A stretch of 33,807 nt of DNA from IMG/VR virus record IMGVR_UViG_3300044645_000112, positions 1-33,807 of that record; one strand, given 5' to 3'. The position numbers were made by a program, and so were the translations under genes. Shown piece by piece: positions 1 through 7,793 of the stretch (positions are counted from its first letter, which is position 1; each line of letters opens with the position of its first letter). The notes below the pieces were generated by a model. That model was not told the DNA's origin and did not search any database. It saw nothing but the letters and a program-made list of their open reading frames with translations. This stretch comes from a virus.

Positions 1-208
1 AACCGTGCTGGCGCACTACCGGCTTGCCGGGGTATCTGGGATTGGCATGAAGTCGCCCGACATCCTTGGCGCATGGGCCTGTAGCGCGTGCCACGATGCT
101 ATCGACCGTCGAGCGCATACCGACCTCGACCGGGACTATGTGCGCCTGTTGCACCTCGAAGGCATGGCGCGAACCCTCGCACAACTGAACAGGGAGGGAC
201 TATTGTGA
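1..208 (+). CDS. DUF1364/YbcO-type nuclease, 3' part (5' end lies at the right edge of the window)
   Basis: This is the C-terminal part of a small phage nuclease of the DUF1364 (YbcO, lambdoid Nin-region) type. The reading frame enters open at the left edge and stops with TGA at 206-208. Visible motifs are the AHYR segment and WACSACHDAID, matching the Cys/His metal-binding HNH-like core of the family. The N-terminal half is found at 33610-33807; joining base 33807 to base 122 gives a 94-residue protein, close to the 96 residues of E. coli YbcO. The next gene starts inside its stop codon (GTGA). By family knowledge it is a DNA endonuclease of the recombination region; this is not proven here. 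Confidence 0.8.
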   Translation, partial: TVLAHYRLAGVSGIGMKSPDILGAWACSACHDAIDRRAHTDLDRDYVRLLHLEGMARTLAQLNREGLL

Positions 209-786
209 CCTTTATGGTAGACACGCCGTACACCCCGGCGTACATCCGCAACGAATTCCTGTATGACCACCAGACGGGCAGCGGGGAGTTTACCCCCTGC
301 ACCATCTTTGGGTTCCGGGCTGAACCTGCACGGGTACCCATGTTTAGCGTTATGGCGGCCTGTGGGGCGCAATGGGCGAGGGTGCCTATCCATGCCCTTG
401 TGTCGAAGCCATGCCCTCCAATGGCTTTAGAACTCGCCTGCTGGTGGGACTCCTTTAGCCGCCACGCCGAGGTGCGGGAGATGGAGTTCCTGCGGGGTCA
501 CCGTGTCCGCGCCCGTGGCAGGGACGGAGTATGGAGGCCGGGGGTGTATGTGTTTTCTGTGTTCTGGCACAACGGTGGATGGTCGGAGGTTAGCGACCAG
601 AGCAAAGACCACCACATTGTCCGGCTGGAGGCTGGGCCGCTCATCGCTTACCCCAACAACAAATTGCATTGGATTGACCCAAGCCACTTGTCGGGTGAGC
701 CGCAGAAAGATTGGAAGTCCCCGTCACAGTCCTACAGCGTGGAGGCACTATGGTCAGATGGTTCGTCAACTGGTTCCGCAACCTAA
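205..786 (+). CDS. Conserved hypothetical phage protein (193 aa)
   Basis: I do not recognise this protein. The frame is open from base 88, but the likely start is GTG at 205: it overlaps the preceding stop as GTGA and has an AGGGAGGG ribosome site at 191-198. An upstream start would overlap DUF1364 by more than 100 bases. The product is soluble-looking and rich in Trp and aromatic residues, with segments such as ACWWDSFSRHAEVREMEFLRG followed by a basic stretch and a C-terminal Ser/Asp-rich tail. There is no signal peptide or membrane segment. It is transcribed with the rightward recombination operon that crosses the contig junction. Confidence 0.7.
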   Translation: MTFMVDTPYTPAYIRNEFLYDHQTGSGEFTPCTIFGFRAEPARVPMFSVMAACGAQWARVPIHALVSKPCPPMALELACWWDSFSRHAEVREMEFLRGHRVRARGRDGVWRPGVYVFSVFWHNGGWSEVSDQSKDHHIVRLEAGPLIAYPNNKLHWIDPSHLSGEPQKDWKSPSQSYSVEALWSDGSSTGSAT

Positions 787-866
787 AGGCACGCAGACAC
801 CACGAATGGAGCCGCGTGCCGCCACCCAATTGGGCGTGCAGCCGAGGCTATCGGGATACTTGGTAA
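750..866 (+). CDS. Small basic hypothetical protein (38 aa)
   Basis: A short frame starts at ATG 750 with a GGAGG site at 741-745 and stops with TAA at 864-866. It overlaps the last 37 bases of the previous gene in another frame. The product begins MVRWFVNWFRNLKARRHHEW and is rich in Trp, Arg and His, so it may be a small membrane-surface or nucleic-acid-binding peptide. The good ribosome site and the position directly before the tRNA support it, but the short length makes it uncertain. Confidence 0.45.
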   Translation: MVRWFVNWFRNLKARRHHEWSRVPPPNWACSRGYRDTW

Positions 867-871
867 ACGGC

Positions 872-942
872 TGGCGAGTCGTCTAACGGTCGGACAACGG
901 ACTTTGACTCCGTGAATGAAGGTTCGATTCCTTCCTCGCCAT
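872..942 (+). tRNA. tRNA-Gln (anticodon UUG)
   Basis: The cloverleaf can be folded by eye. The acceptor stem is TGGCGAG (872-878) with CTCGCCA (935-941). The D stem is GTC/GAC (881-883 and 893-895). The anticodon stem is ACGGA/TCCGT with loop CTTTGAC and anticodon TTG at 904-906. The variable loop has 4 bases. The T stem is GAAGG/CCTTC around loop TTCGATT. The U1-A72 end pair is typical of bacterial tRNA-Gln. CCA is not encoded. The gene closes the rightward operon, and its last base touches the stop codon of the convergent endolysin gene. Confidence 0.93.
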
Positions 943-1280
943 CACACCCTGCGTTCGAAGTGCGGCACATCCTTGAACGATTTCCAGAACCCGCCCCATT
1001 GGTTCTTGGGGTTGAGGCTCTGCCAATACTCACCAACCGGCGTAAGAGCCGGGATGTCGTAAGTCAACTTGCCGTCGCGGAAGAAATTCAAGTCGATGGC
1101 GCACCGCTTGAGGTGGATGCTGTTCATCGTCTTGCTGCGACCAGTCTTGACATAAATAGCCTGCTGTTCCGGGGTACGGGCAAGTTCACCGCCCGTGACG
1201 ACAAAGCCCAGTTCAGTCGCTTTGTTAACAAGTTTGGCGACATCCAGCAGGAACGCCGCCTGTTCTGCTACGAGACTCAC
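942..1280 (-). CDS. M15-family peptidase endolysin
   Basis: This is a 112-residue zinc peptidase of the M15 (D-Ala-D-Ala carboxypeptidase / L-Ala-D-Glu endopeptidase) family, expected to cut the peptide bridges of the host cell wall at lysis. The zinc set is visible: His56 and Asp63 in SIHLKRCAIDLNF, and His107 in DVPHFE, with Asp104 three residues before it as in Ply500-type enzymes. It consists of the catalytic domain only, with no cell-wall-binding domain and no signal peptide, so it needs the holin just upstream. The start is GTG at 1280, overlapping the holin stop as GTGA, with AAGGAGG upstream. It is the last gene of the leftward late operon. Confidence 0.88.
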   Translation of the reverse strand: MSLVAEQAAFLLDVAKLVNKATELGFVVTGGELARTPEQQAIYVKTGRSKTMNSIHLKRCAIDLNFFRDGKLTYDIPALTPVGEYWQSLNPKNQWGGFWKSFKDVPHFERRV

Positions 1281-1819
1281 TTGATAGCCTCCTTGAGTGC
1301 TTCGGTCTTGTCCTTGCTCGACTGGCTAGAACCAAAGTAGTACGAAACAACCTGCGTAGCGACCGCAGACAGCACGCCCAAAATGTAGATGAGGATGTCC
1401 TTGCGGCTAGGGTCAATCGGGCTTGCTTGGAACAGCACGATGCCAAAGAGCGTGAAGGTGATGCCAAGCAAACCAAGCGCCAGAATCGGCGTGATGAGTT
1501 TGTTTAGCAGCGGTGCCTTGTCGGAGGTGACAATCTGCGTCTCGCGTACCCGCGCATCGTTGGTGTCCTTCAAGCGCATCTCAAGTTCAGCAAGGTCAAG
1601 TTTGTCCTCTTCCAGCCGCAACTTGAGCAGTTCTTCCTCATGCTCCATCTGGGCAATCTGAACCTTTGCCAAGTCCTCGCTGGACATATCCGGCTTCAGT
1701 TCAACGCCCAACTTCTCTTCGACGACCTTCTTGCCCTTTGCCAACACAGCGTTAGCAACGAGGTTAAGCCCGTTGCCAAGAAGCGGCGTCAGGATGGCTT
1801 GTAGCGCGGCAGGTATCAC
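1277..1819 (-). CDS. Holin, GTA 3TM-type family
   Basis: This 180-residue membrane protein resembles the GTA_holin_3TM family. An N-terminal hydrophobic amphipathic segment (about residues 3-28) is followed by a highly charged helical coil (about 50-90) and two clear membrane segments (about 108-131 and 141-161). It ends in YYFGSSQSSKDKTEALKEAI, a tail usual for these holins. Its role would be to permeabilise the inner membrane and time release of the M15 endolysin encoded immediately downstream with overlapping codons. It is longer than minimal holins but normal for this family. Confidence 0.82.
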   Translation of the reverse strand: MIPAALQAILTPLLGNGLNLVANAVLAKGKKVVEEKLGVELKPDMSSEDLAKVQIAQMEHEEELLKLRLEEDKLDLAELEMRLKDTNDARVRETQIVTSDKAPLLNKLITPILALGLLGITFTLFGIVLFQASPIDPSRKDILIYILGVLSAVATQVVSYYFGSSQSSKDKTEALKEAIK

Positions 1820-2103
1820 TTTCCCGTCTCCTTTTGTTCAAGCAGTTTGACCCGCATCTGAAGGTCGTAAATCTTGTCGAGCAGTTCTTCCTTCTGACGC
1901 TGACGGCGCTCTGCCGAGATGGGGCTGTCGGTCGGCACACCCTCCGGCGTGATAAGCGCAGGCATCTGACCCTCAATCTTGGTCAGACGGGTGCTGAAGG
2001 ATGTGACCTGTCCCAGAAGCCATGCGATACAGGCAATGAGGACAGGCACCAGCATCTTCATTATTTCGCCGAAGTTCACAGAACTGGCCCCCTCTTCCTT
2101 CAC
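1816..2103 (-). CDS. Small membrane protein with C-terminal coiled coil, lysis cassette
   Basis: A 95-residue protein with one membrane segment (about residues 15-35) and a charged heptad-like helix (about 66-90). The start is GTG at 2103, sharing bases with the stop of the preceding gene; its stop in turn overlaps the holin start. Its position between another one-TM protein and the holin suggests a lysis accessory (antiholin or inner-membrane spanin-like), but no family motif settles this. The Pro-rich linker (about 48-62) separates membrane anchor and coil. Confidence 0.65.
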   Translation of the reverse strand: MKEEGASSVNFGEIMKMLVPVLIACIAWLLGQVTSFSTRLTKIEGQMPALITPEGVPTDSPISAERRQRQKEELLDKIYDLQMRVKLLEQKETGK

Positions 2104-2291
2104 TTAATGGACTCCAGCCACATCATCGTCACCGTGCCAAACGCGGTCAGCAGGATGACGATAATCGCCCCGCCAACCCGCATCAGAAGGTTCTCCAGAC
2201 GCTTCAGCCGCGCATGGATGGCTTCGTAGCGCACCGCGCAAACATCGATGTGAGAGGTCACAGTCACCTCAAGGTCTTGTACTGTGGTCAC
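2100..2291 (-). CDS. Small membrane protein, XhlA-like topology
   Basis: This 63-residue protein has an N-terminal amphipathic charged helix (residues 1-37) and one C-terminal membrane segment (about 38-60). That is the layout of XhlA-type haemolysin/holin-partner proteins. The start is GTG at 2291 overlapping the stop of the 53-residue gene upstream. It is the second member of the lysis cassette in transcription order. The family assignment rests on topology and position only. Confidence 0.62.
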   Translation of the reverse strand: MTTVQDLEVTVTSHIDVCAVRYEAIHARLKRLENLLMRVGGAIIVILLTAFGTVTMMWLESIK

Positions 2292-2449
2292 GGCTCCCCG
2301 TCCTTCGGCACCTGCGCCTCCACCTGCGCCTCCACCTGCGCTTTCAACTTCGCCCAGAGCGGATACTTGCCTTGACTCGTCGGGAGCGAACCCAGCAGGT
2401 TCACGATGGCGACGGCTTCTTCCAAAGTCACTTCAAGTTTGGCTTTCAT
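2288..2449 (-). CDS. Small hypothetical protein with AQVE repeats (53 aa)
   Basis: A short frame runs from ATG 2449 (inside the TAATG overlap with the preceding gene) to TGA at 2288-2290, which overlaps the next GTG start. The N-terminal part (MKAKLEVTLEEAVAIVNLLG) is a well-formed amphipathic helix. The C-terminal part contains three AQV units encoded by a 12-base tandem repeat. Exact coupling on both sides makes it a real gene despite its size. Function is unknown; position suggests a link to the tail fibre or lysis genes. Confidence 0.72.
   Translation of the reverse strand: MKAKLEVTLEEAVAIVNLLGSLPTSQGKYPLWAKLKAQVEAQVEAQVPKDGEP
2311..2341. repeat. 12-base tandem repeat (about 2.5 copies)
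   Basis: The unit CCTGCGCCTCCA occurs at 2311-2322 and 2323-2334, followed by a partial copy CCTGCGC at 2335-2341. It is in frame and encodes the repeated AQVE units of the 53-residue protein, so changes in copy number would lengthen or shorten the C-terminal arm without a frameshift. Confidence 0.85.
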
Positions 2450-2769
2450 TACGCCACCCACGGCAGCGGCGGCGAGACGACCGGCGGGTTGATTTGGTTC
2501 TGAATCTGCCCCTCCACCGCAGCCTCAGTAGCCGTCTTGTCCACGCCGTTATCCCAGACCCAGCCAAGTACCTGCGCTTGCGTGAGGTCAGCGTAGGGGG
2601 TGAAGGAGGTACCTTCCACGACGGCGAACGAGCAGGTGCTATAGACGCTGCCGTTGTAGTCGCCGTCTACGCCGTTGCATTGCCAATGAGCCGTGACTAC
2701 ATAGTCAGCGCCTTCAGCAGACTGCGGGAGGCAGTCGAGTTGCGAGATGTTCCAAGTGATAGTGGTCAT
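2449..2769 (-). CDS. Tail-fibre-associated hypothetical protein (106 aa; possibly DUF7936)
   Basis: This 106-residue protein is a mostly beta-strand domain followed by a Gln/Pro-rich end (INPPVVSPPLPWVA). The pattern WNISQLD...DYVVTAHWQCNG...TPYADLTQAQVLGWVWD recalls small phage proteins placed after tail-fibre genes (I believe the DUF7936 group, from memory). It starts directly after the fibre stop codon and overlaps the next gene as TAATG. It may be a fibre tip, chaperone or virion component; no catalytic motif is visible. Confidence 0.7.
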   Translation of the reverse strand: MTTITWNISQLDCLPQSAEGADYVVTAHWQCNGVDGDYNGSVYSTCSFAVVEGTSFTPYADLTQAQVLGWVWDNGVDKTATEAAVEGQIQNQINPPVVSPPLPWVA

Positions 2770-4467
2770 TTATTTGCTCTCCAGTTGTGCGACACGCGCA
2801 CGCAACGATTGAATTTCTGCCAACAACAACGGAACCAAAGCCGAAACATCCATCTGTTGATACTTCGGTGTGCCGTCTTCGTTCACGGCATCCTTCTCGC
2901 CTGTCACGGCGTAGGGAGCGTGTTCCTGCGCCTCATGCGCTACCAGCATCGGGCGGCTTTGCGATGCGCCCTTCATCTGGCCTTCGTAGACCTTCAGCGC
3001 GTCAATGGTTGCGCCAGAGTTTTGGACTGGGCCAAAGATGTCTTTGGAGCGATAGTCGGAAGTAGTGTTGTAGGCGACCAAGCCGCCTGCGCGGTTGTAG
3101 GTGATTGTGCCTCGGAGAGTTCCACCTGTTTCTGTGTAAAAATTGACAAATACATTGTCTCCGCTAGTAGCATCATTCCAAAAACTGGCGGCAAAATTTG
3201 CAGAGCCGCCCGTGCATTTAACACCAATACCGCTAGTGCCAATCATTCCGCAAATTTCATCCCCCGACACGACGGTTGATGTTGTGTTTAAAAGAAATTT
3301 CCCCCCGCTCGTGATGCGGGCGCGTTCGGTGTTGCTTGTAGCAAACCTTAGCGCATCGTTTGAATGGTCATAACTAATGCGACCTTGATAATTTCCGTCA
3401 GAATCACGGAAATTTAAGTAACCCGTTTGGTTTGCACCAGATTGCTCAACAGTAATGCCATCGTTGTCACCAATCGTTACCTCAAGTTTACTGTTTGGCG
3501 AACTCGTCCCGATGCCGAGGTTGCCTGCGGTGTCGAGGAACATACGAGGCGTGTTGTCAGGCGAGAATCGAATCCCGCGAACACCAGAGGTAGTGCCAAT
3601 GACCAGCGCATCGCTAAAGTTTGACTCAATGTACCCAGAACGACCTGCCGCAACATCGTCAGTAATCGTGATGCGAGTGGCAGCGGCAGTGTTTGCGACA
3701 TGGAGTTTGCTTGCAGGCGAACTCGTCCCGATGCCGAGGTTGCCGGAACTATCAAACCTAGCCGCCTCAACGCCGCCCTCGGTGAACCCAATGGTGTCTG
3801 CGGCGGGGAAGAAGATTCCGGTGTTGGTGTCGCCGGTCGTGGTGATAGCCGGGGCTGCTGCGGTGCCTGCCGAGAAGGTGGCTACGCCGCCAACATTGAG
3901 CGCCGAGGTGATGGACACATTGGCAAAGGTCGCGTTACCGGCGCTGTTCAACTGCGAGACGACTTGGAAGCGCGTGCCGTCATAGACGACTACCACTACC
4001 TCACCGCTCTTGATGTCACCCGCAGCAAGGGCCACAGACCCGTCACGGGTCACAGCCTTTGCGCCGAGCGAGTCGATGTTGAGCGTCACCGCGCCCGTGT
4101 TATCGCCCGTGGCGACGAAATAGAACATCTGTCCGGCAGCGTAGGCGGCAACCACAGGCGCACCCACAGCCGTGATGGTGTCCGTCCCAGAGACGCTCGT
4201 AAGCAGTTTGGTGACCGTAGACTGTACCTGCGACAGGTTCGCAGAGTCCGTGGCGGCAGAGCCGACCCCAAGACCCGTGAACTTGTAGGTGGACATCGGG
4301 ATGTTGGCGGTAACCGTCGTCTGACCGTCCTTCGTGATGACGGTCGAGAGGCCGGTGGCAAGGTCAGCCGTCAGGGCGTTAAACGCCGTGGACGAGATGA
4401 CGGTGCCAGCGACTACAGGCTGGCCTGCCGTGTTGATAAGGAATGTACCCGAGCCATTGAAAGACAT
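2770..4467 (-). CDS. Tail fibre protein with S74 intramolecular chaperone end
   Basis: A 565-residue fibre. The N-terminal region (about 1-170) is a Ser/Thr/Gly-rich head with typical virion-attachment sequence. The middle has beta-helix-like turns, including two GNLGIGTSSP units encoded by a 29-base direct repeat. The C-terminal part has the peptidase S74 motif SDYRSKDIFGPV and a final coiled coil (LLLAEIQSLRARVAQLE). In S74 proteins this domain guides trimer folding and then cuts itself off at the Ser of the SD motif. AGGAGT lies before ATG 4467. The protein probably determines host receptor binding. The stretch coding the middle is richer in A+T than the ends. Confidence 0.88.
   Translation of the reverse strand: MSFNGSGTFLINTAGQPVVAGTVISSTAFNALTADLATGLSTVITKDGQTTVTANIPMSTYKFTGLGVGSAATDSANLSQVQSTVTKLLTSVSGTDTITAVGAPVVAAYAAGQMFYFVATGDNTGAVTLNIDSLGAKAVTRDGSVALAAGDIKSGEVVVVVYDGTRFQVVSQLNSAGNATFANVSITSALNVGGVATFSAGTAAAPAITTTGDTNTGIFFPAADTIGFTEGGVEAARFDSSGNLGIGTSSPASKLHVANTAAATRITITDDVAAGRSGYIESNFSDALVIGTTSGVRGIRFSPDNTPRMFLDTAGNLGIGTSSPNSKLEVTIGDNDGITVEQSGANQTGYLNFRDSDGNYQGRISYDHSNDALRFATSNTERARITSGGKFLLNTTSTVVSGDEICGMIGTSGIGVKCTGGSANFAASFWNDATSGDNVFVNFYTETGGTLRGTITYNRAGGLVAYNTTSDYRSKDIFGPVQNSGATIDALKVYEGQMKGASQSRPMLVAHEAQEHAPYAVTGEKDAVNEDGTPKYQQMDVSALVPLLLAEIQSLRARVAQLESK
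3497..3525. repeat. 29-base direct repeat in fibre gene, copy 1
   Basis: The segment starting GGCGAACTCGTCCCGATGCC is identical to 3716-3744, 219 bases away and in frame. It encodes a GNLGIGTSSP turn of the fibre shaft and could serve as a recombination point for swapping the intervening shaft module. Confidence 0.85.
3716..3744. repeat. 29-base direct repeat in fibre gene, copy 2
   Basis: Second copy of the repeat at 3497-3525, identical over 29 bases. Flanking codons differ, so selection or recombination seems to have kept only the turn motif constant. Confidence 0.85.
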
Positions 4468-4472
4468 CTGTA

Positions 4473-6149
4473 TTACTCCTGTTCTGCTGCGCGTTCTAAC
4501 GCTTGTCGTTGTTCAGAAATGCGCTGAATGTTTTCTAATTGAGAAATAAGTTGCCGAGTCAAATAAGGGTTTACATTGCCTTTTGCTCGTTTTGCCATAT
4601 CTACCGCAAAAGCCATGCCGGGAACTGTGCTCAATTGGTCGCCATATTGCGAAAGCAAAAATGCTAATCTCTCTCGCACATTGGCAGGCGCGTTGCCAGC
4701 ACGAATTTTTGCAGATGCTCTAGCGGCTGCTGTTTCTGTTGCTCTGGTTGCAGCAATTCGACCTGCTGCACCAACTGCTGGAACTACCGCAGCGCCTGTT
4801 AGTCCCAATGTCCCAGCAGCACCAAAACCAACCGCAGAACCCAGAGTAGGGCCAAGCGTTCCCGAAACCACACCAGTTGGTGCAAATTTTCCAATAAATC
4901 GTGCAGCGTTAGAAAATGGGCCACCTTGCACAACTGCTAAAATTGCTGTTTGTTCATCTTTTGTAAAAAGTCGAAAATCGTCGCTTTTTGCTAATTTTTT
5001 AAATTCACGGCGTATAGCGTTTTCTACGCCAGCACCAGAAAATGTGCGGGGAGAATCTAATCGAGCGTCAAACAACAAATCTTCAATCACATTGCCTTTG
5101 CGTGCGCGTGACCAATACCCACGCGCTTCCTTCAATGCTTCCACGCCTGCTTCGCCGCCAACAGGAGCCTCATTTAAAATAAAATCATCAATTTTGTTGC
5201 GGATAATCATGCCAACCCTGCGGTCAGTAGGGTCTGGAGCAGATGCTGCGTCTTGCGCAATTCGACGCAAATCATCCATATCTTCCAAAGTTTTGTTGCT
5301 TCCTTTATATCGACTAAAGGCTTGCAACACCGCGTTTGATTTTGGATGCAATTCTGGAAGCACGGTAACGCGCTTGCCTTCTTGGTTACGCAAATTGGTG
5401 TTTAAATTATCTATAAAATCGTCAAATTGATTGGCATTGTAAAACACGCCAGATTCTGCTGCTTTTTTGTAAGCAGCGCGAGATTGTTGTTCCAACTGCT
5501 CAACGGAAGGGATGCCGGGAAGCGGCATTTCGCCAGCCTGACGGAATGGATATGCAGCCGTTTTTGTTACCATCGTAAGAGGGTCAATAGCCTCTGACGC
5601 AGCAGCCAATTTACCGCCGACATATTCGGTCGGAGCCGTTGGCACGGCTTTCAACGCTCGGCCAAGCCCGTAACCCACCAAAGAAAGGTCAGACAATGTA
5701 GAAGCAGGGTCATCCGCAAGGCGGCGTTTGAGAACATCAGGGTCAAGATAACCTGCGTAATGACCACCGATTGTGGGCGCAATTCGGGTCAACGGGGTTT
5801 CGTCTTTACTTCCACCAATGCTTGGAAATGAACGATTACTAAACCCGTATACAGTTTTAGCAAATTCGACAGGCTCTCTAAACGGATACGAAAGCGCATC
5901 TGCTGCGCCAGTAACAACTTCTTTGCCTAACTTAATTGTAGACGGAACAAATTCAGCCGCTGCTTCTTGAAGAGCAACAGGCAAAGTTAAACTTTCCTCA
6001 TCTCGACGGGCAACTTCATAGGCTTTTGCAATGTCTTTGAATTCTGGCGTTCCGCTCAAATTTTTGTTAGCAGTCAACCAATCTGCATATCGCACAGATT
6101 TTGGTTTTTCAACAAGCGGAGGAGGTTCAAGCAACGATTCATTAGCCAT
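4473..6149 (-). CDS. Putative internal virion / ejection protein (558 aa)
   Basis: I do not recognise a family. The protein has a Pro/Lys-rich N-terminus, a charged helical middle (about residues 220-400) and a hydrophobic Ala/Gly-rich stretch at about 420-475 (GTLGPTLGSAVGFGAAGTLG), followed by basic helices. Helical proteins with one Gly/Ala-rich amphipathic segment, placed between nozzle/fibre genes, are typical of DNA-ejection proteins of podoviruses, so this is the preferred inference. Start ATG 6149 has GAAGG upstream. Only 3 bases separate it from the preceding gene. The A+T content is clearly above that of the capsid genes, suggesting separate origin. Confidence 0.72.
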   Translation of the reverse strand: MANESLLEPPPLVEKPKSVRYADWLTANKNLSGTPEFKDIAKAYEVARRDEESLTLPVALQEAAAEFVPSTIKLGKEVVTGAADALSYPFREPVEFAKTVYGFSNRSFPSIGGSKDETPLTRIAPTIGGHYAGYLDPDVLKRRLADDPASTLSDLSLVGYGLGRALKAVPTAPTEYVGGKLAAASEAIDPLTMVTKTAAYPFRQAGEMPLPGIPSVEQLEQQSRAAYKKAAESGVFYNANQFDDFIDNLNTNLRNQEGKRVTVLPELHPKSNAVLQAFSRYKGSNKTLEDMDDLRRIAQDAASAPDPTDRRVGMIIRNKIDDFILNEAPVGGEAGVEALKEARGYWSRARKGNVIEDLLFDARLDSPRTFSGAGVENAIRREFKKLAKSDDFRLFTKDEQTAILAVVQGGPFSNAARFIGKFAPTGVVSGTLGPTLGSAVGFGAAGTLGLTGAAVVPAVGAAGRIAATRATETAAARASAKIRAGNAPANVRERLAFLLSQYGDQLSTVPGMAFAVDMAKRAKGNVNPYLTRQLISQLENIQRISEQRQALERAAEQE

Positions 6150-6152
6150 GAC

Positions 6153-7793
6153 TTATTGCCTTCTATTTTGCATTTGCTGAAGGATTGCGTCAGCCCGATT
6201 GTAAATATCTTGTTTTTGTTTTTTGACTTCTGGGCTTGGATACAATTCGCTTTCAAATTTGTAAGAAGGTGGCGAATAATCTAACGGAAATTCTTCACCA
6301 TAAGTTGACTGGTAATTATCAATAATTCTTTGCTCAATGCTTTCAAGTTGCGCGTCCGCGTTTTCCAATGCGCGTCTCATTGCAACAGGGTCTTTTGTTG
6401 ATTTAAGAGGAGCAAGTGCGCTTTCAAAACGAGGCCATTCTTGAACCGTGATGCTGCCAGGAGCAAAACCTTCTTGTCGGTTTTGTTTCATCGTTTCTGT
6501 GCTTGTTCTTTCTAGCAAAGTATCGTAAAGCGATTGAGCAGATGTTGCCGAGCCGCGCACATTTGGAAGTCTGCTCATTACAGGGCCAAAAATGTAATCA
6601 ACGCCTCCATGTTTCTGCAAATCTTTTACTAAATTTTTCATCATCGAAACTTGACCCAAAGCATTAAGAACTGATTTTTTATCAGTAGGTTGTTGTTGCT
6701 CCAACTTCATCCGTTCTTTTGGTGAAGTTCGCTGGATAACAGAACGAGTGGTTGCAGGGTTTGGAACAACTGTGCCGGGTTGATTGAATTTAACAAGTTC
6801 CGGCCCTTGCTCTCCAACAAGGTAAGTCTTTCCGGCACGCACATCACCGCCAAACTGACGCCTGCCGCCATAATTAAGCAAACCTTGGACTGTAGGAGGC
6901 ACGACAGGAAGAGTTTCGCCTGCGGGTAAATTTTGACCAAGTTCTACTGCTTTCATTTGAGCGTTAAGAATACCTAAATTAAGGTTTGCAATCTCGCTTT
7001 GCGACAAACCTTTTTGACTTATAAAATTACTAATTTTTGTGTCATAGATTTTGCGGTCTTCCGCACTAAGACGCGGATTTTGTCGTTCAAGGAGCAATCT
7101 TCCTAGTTCTGATAAAGTTTCTTGTCTTGCTTGAGCGGCAATTTTAGAAGTTCGTGGTGCGCCCCCTCTTTCGGGGAATTGAACAAAATTTCCAGCACTA
7201 TCAACAACTGGAGCATAAAACTTTTCAGAATCAGGCTTTTCCATTGTTTTTGCAAGCATAGCCGCAAGCATTGGATTGCCCCTTATTGCGGCATTGCCAC
7301 CTCTTGTCATAGCCAACCGCATTGCATCCTGCGGGTCATAAACATATTGCGACTGGCGCGTAACCTCTTGAATGTCTCCCGCTTTAAGTTGGGCTTGTTC
7401 TTCCGCATTGCGTTGCAAGAGGTTTTTTTCTTCTTGAATTTGGCGCTGTTTTTCCAGAGCAACAGAATCAACGGGAACACCGGGAGCAGCAGGAACAATT
7501 TCACGACCAGTCAAACGACCTGCAATTTGACTTCCAATTTGAGAAGCCTTTTCTTCTGCACTTTCCTCTGCCTCATCTGCCTTACGGGCAGCACGGGCGG
7601 CAAGGAACGCTTGCAGACCCCGCACCAAGGGCGCTCCGCGAGGAATGGGGGCGTTCTGGATGTCCCCCGGCTGGTACGCCTGCTGCGCCAACATCTCTGC
7701 CATACGGCGACGACGGCGTGCCTCGGAGGCTTGCCGCTGGTACTCGTCTGGGAGCGTAAAGGTTGAGACTGTTTTGTAGCGTTCGTCAGCCAT
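6153..7793 (-). CDS. Putative internal virion protein with tape-measure-type GEQGPEL motif (546 aa)
   Basis: The likely start is ATG 7793 (MADERYKTVSTF), with GGAGG at 7801-7805 and an 8-base overlap with the gene before; the frame is open for nine more codons upstream. The N-terminal region is a charged helix rich in Arg, Gln and Ala, with coiled-coil character to about residue 150. Near residue 320 is GGDVRAGKTYLVGEQGPELV, a motif best known from tape-measure and tail-lysozyme proteins. The C-terminal 150 residues are again helical. The most likely role is an ejected or internal virion protein. No transglycosylase or peptidase active site is visible. Base composition is A+T rich (about 60% in 6181-6240) against GC-rich flanks. 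Confidence 0.7.
   Translation of the reverse strand: MADERYKTVSTFTLPDEYQRQASEARRRRRMAEMLAQQAYQPGDIQNAPIPRGAPLVRGLQAFLAARAARKADEAEESAEEKASQIGSQIAGRLTGREIVPAAPGVPVDSVALEKQRQIQEEKNLLQRNAEEQAQLKAGDIQEVTRQSQYVYDPQDAMRLAMTRGGNAAIRGNPMLAAMLAKTMEKPDSEKFYAPVVDSAGNFVQFPERGGAPRTSKIAAQARQETLSELGRLLLERQNPRLSAEDRKIYDTKISNFISQKGLSQSEIANLNLGILNAQMKAVELGQNLPAGETLPVVPPTVQGLLNYGGRRQFGGDVRAGKTYLVGEQGPELVKFNQPGTVVPNPATTRSVIQRTSPKERMKLEQQQPTDKKSVLNALGQVSMMKNLVKDLQKHGGVDYIFGPVMSRLPNVRGSATSAQSLYDTLLERTSTETMKQNRQEGFAPGSITVQEWPRFESALAPLKSTKDPVAMRRALENADAQLESIEQRIIDNYQSTYGEEFPLDYSPPSYKFESELYPSPEVKKQKQDIYNRADAILQQMQNRRQ

Noticed and set aside
872-942. tRNA-Gln as the phage attachment site
   Set aside because: No integrase gene is visible, and the tRNA is complete with a full acceptor stem, so a functional tRNA is the simpler reading.
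2311-2341. Tandem repeat as a CRISPR or iteron array
   Set aside because: Copies are 12 bases, contiguous, in frame and GC-rich, with no spacers; it is a coding repeat.
2284-3279. 331-codon frame on the plus strand
   Set aside because: It lies antisense to the fibre, DUF7936-like and small coupled genes, has a Pro/Arg-rich product with no ribosome site and no family pattern.
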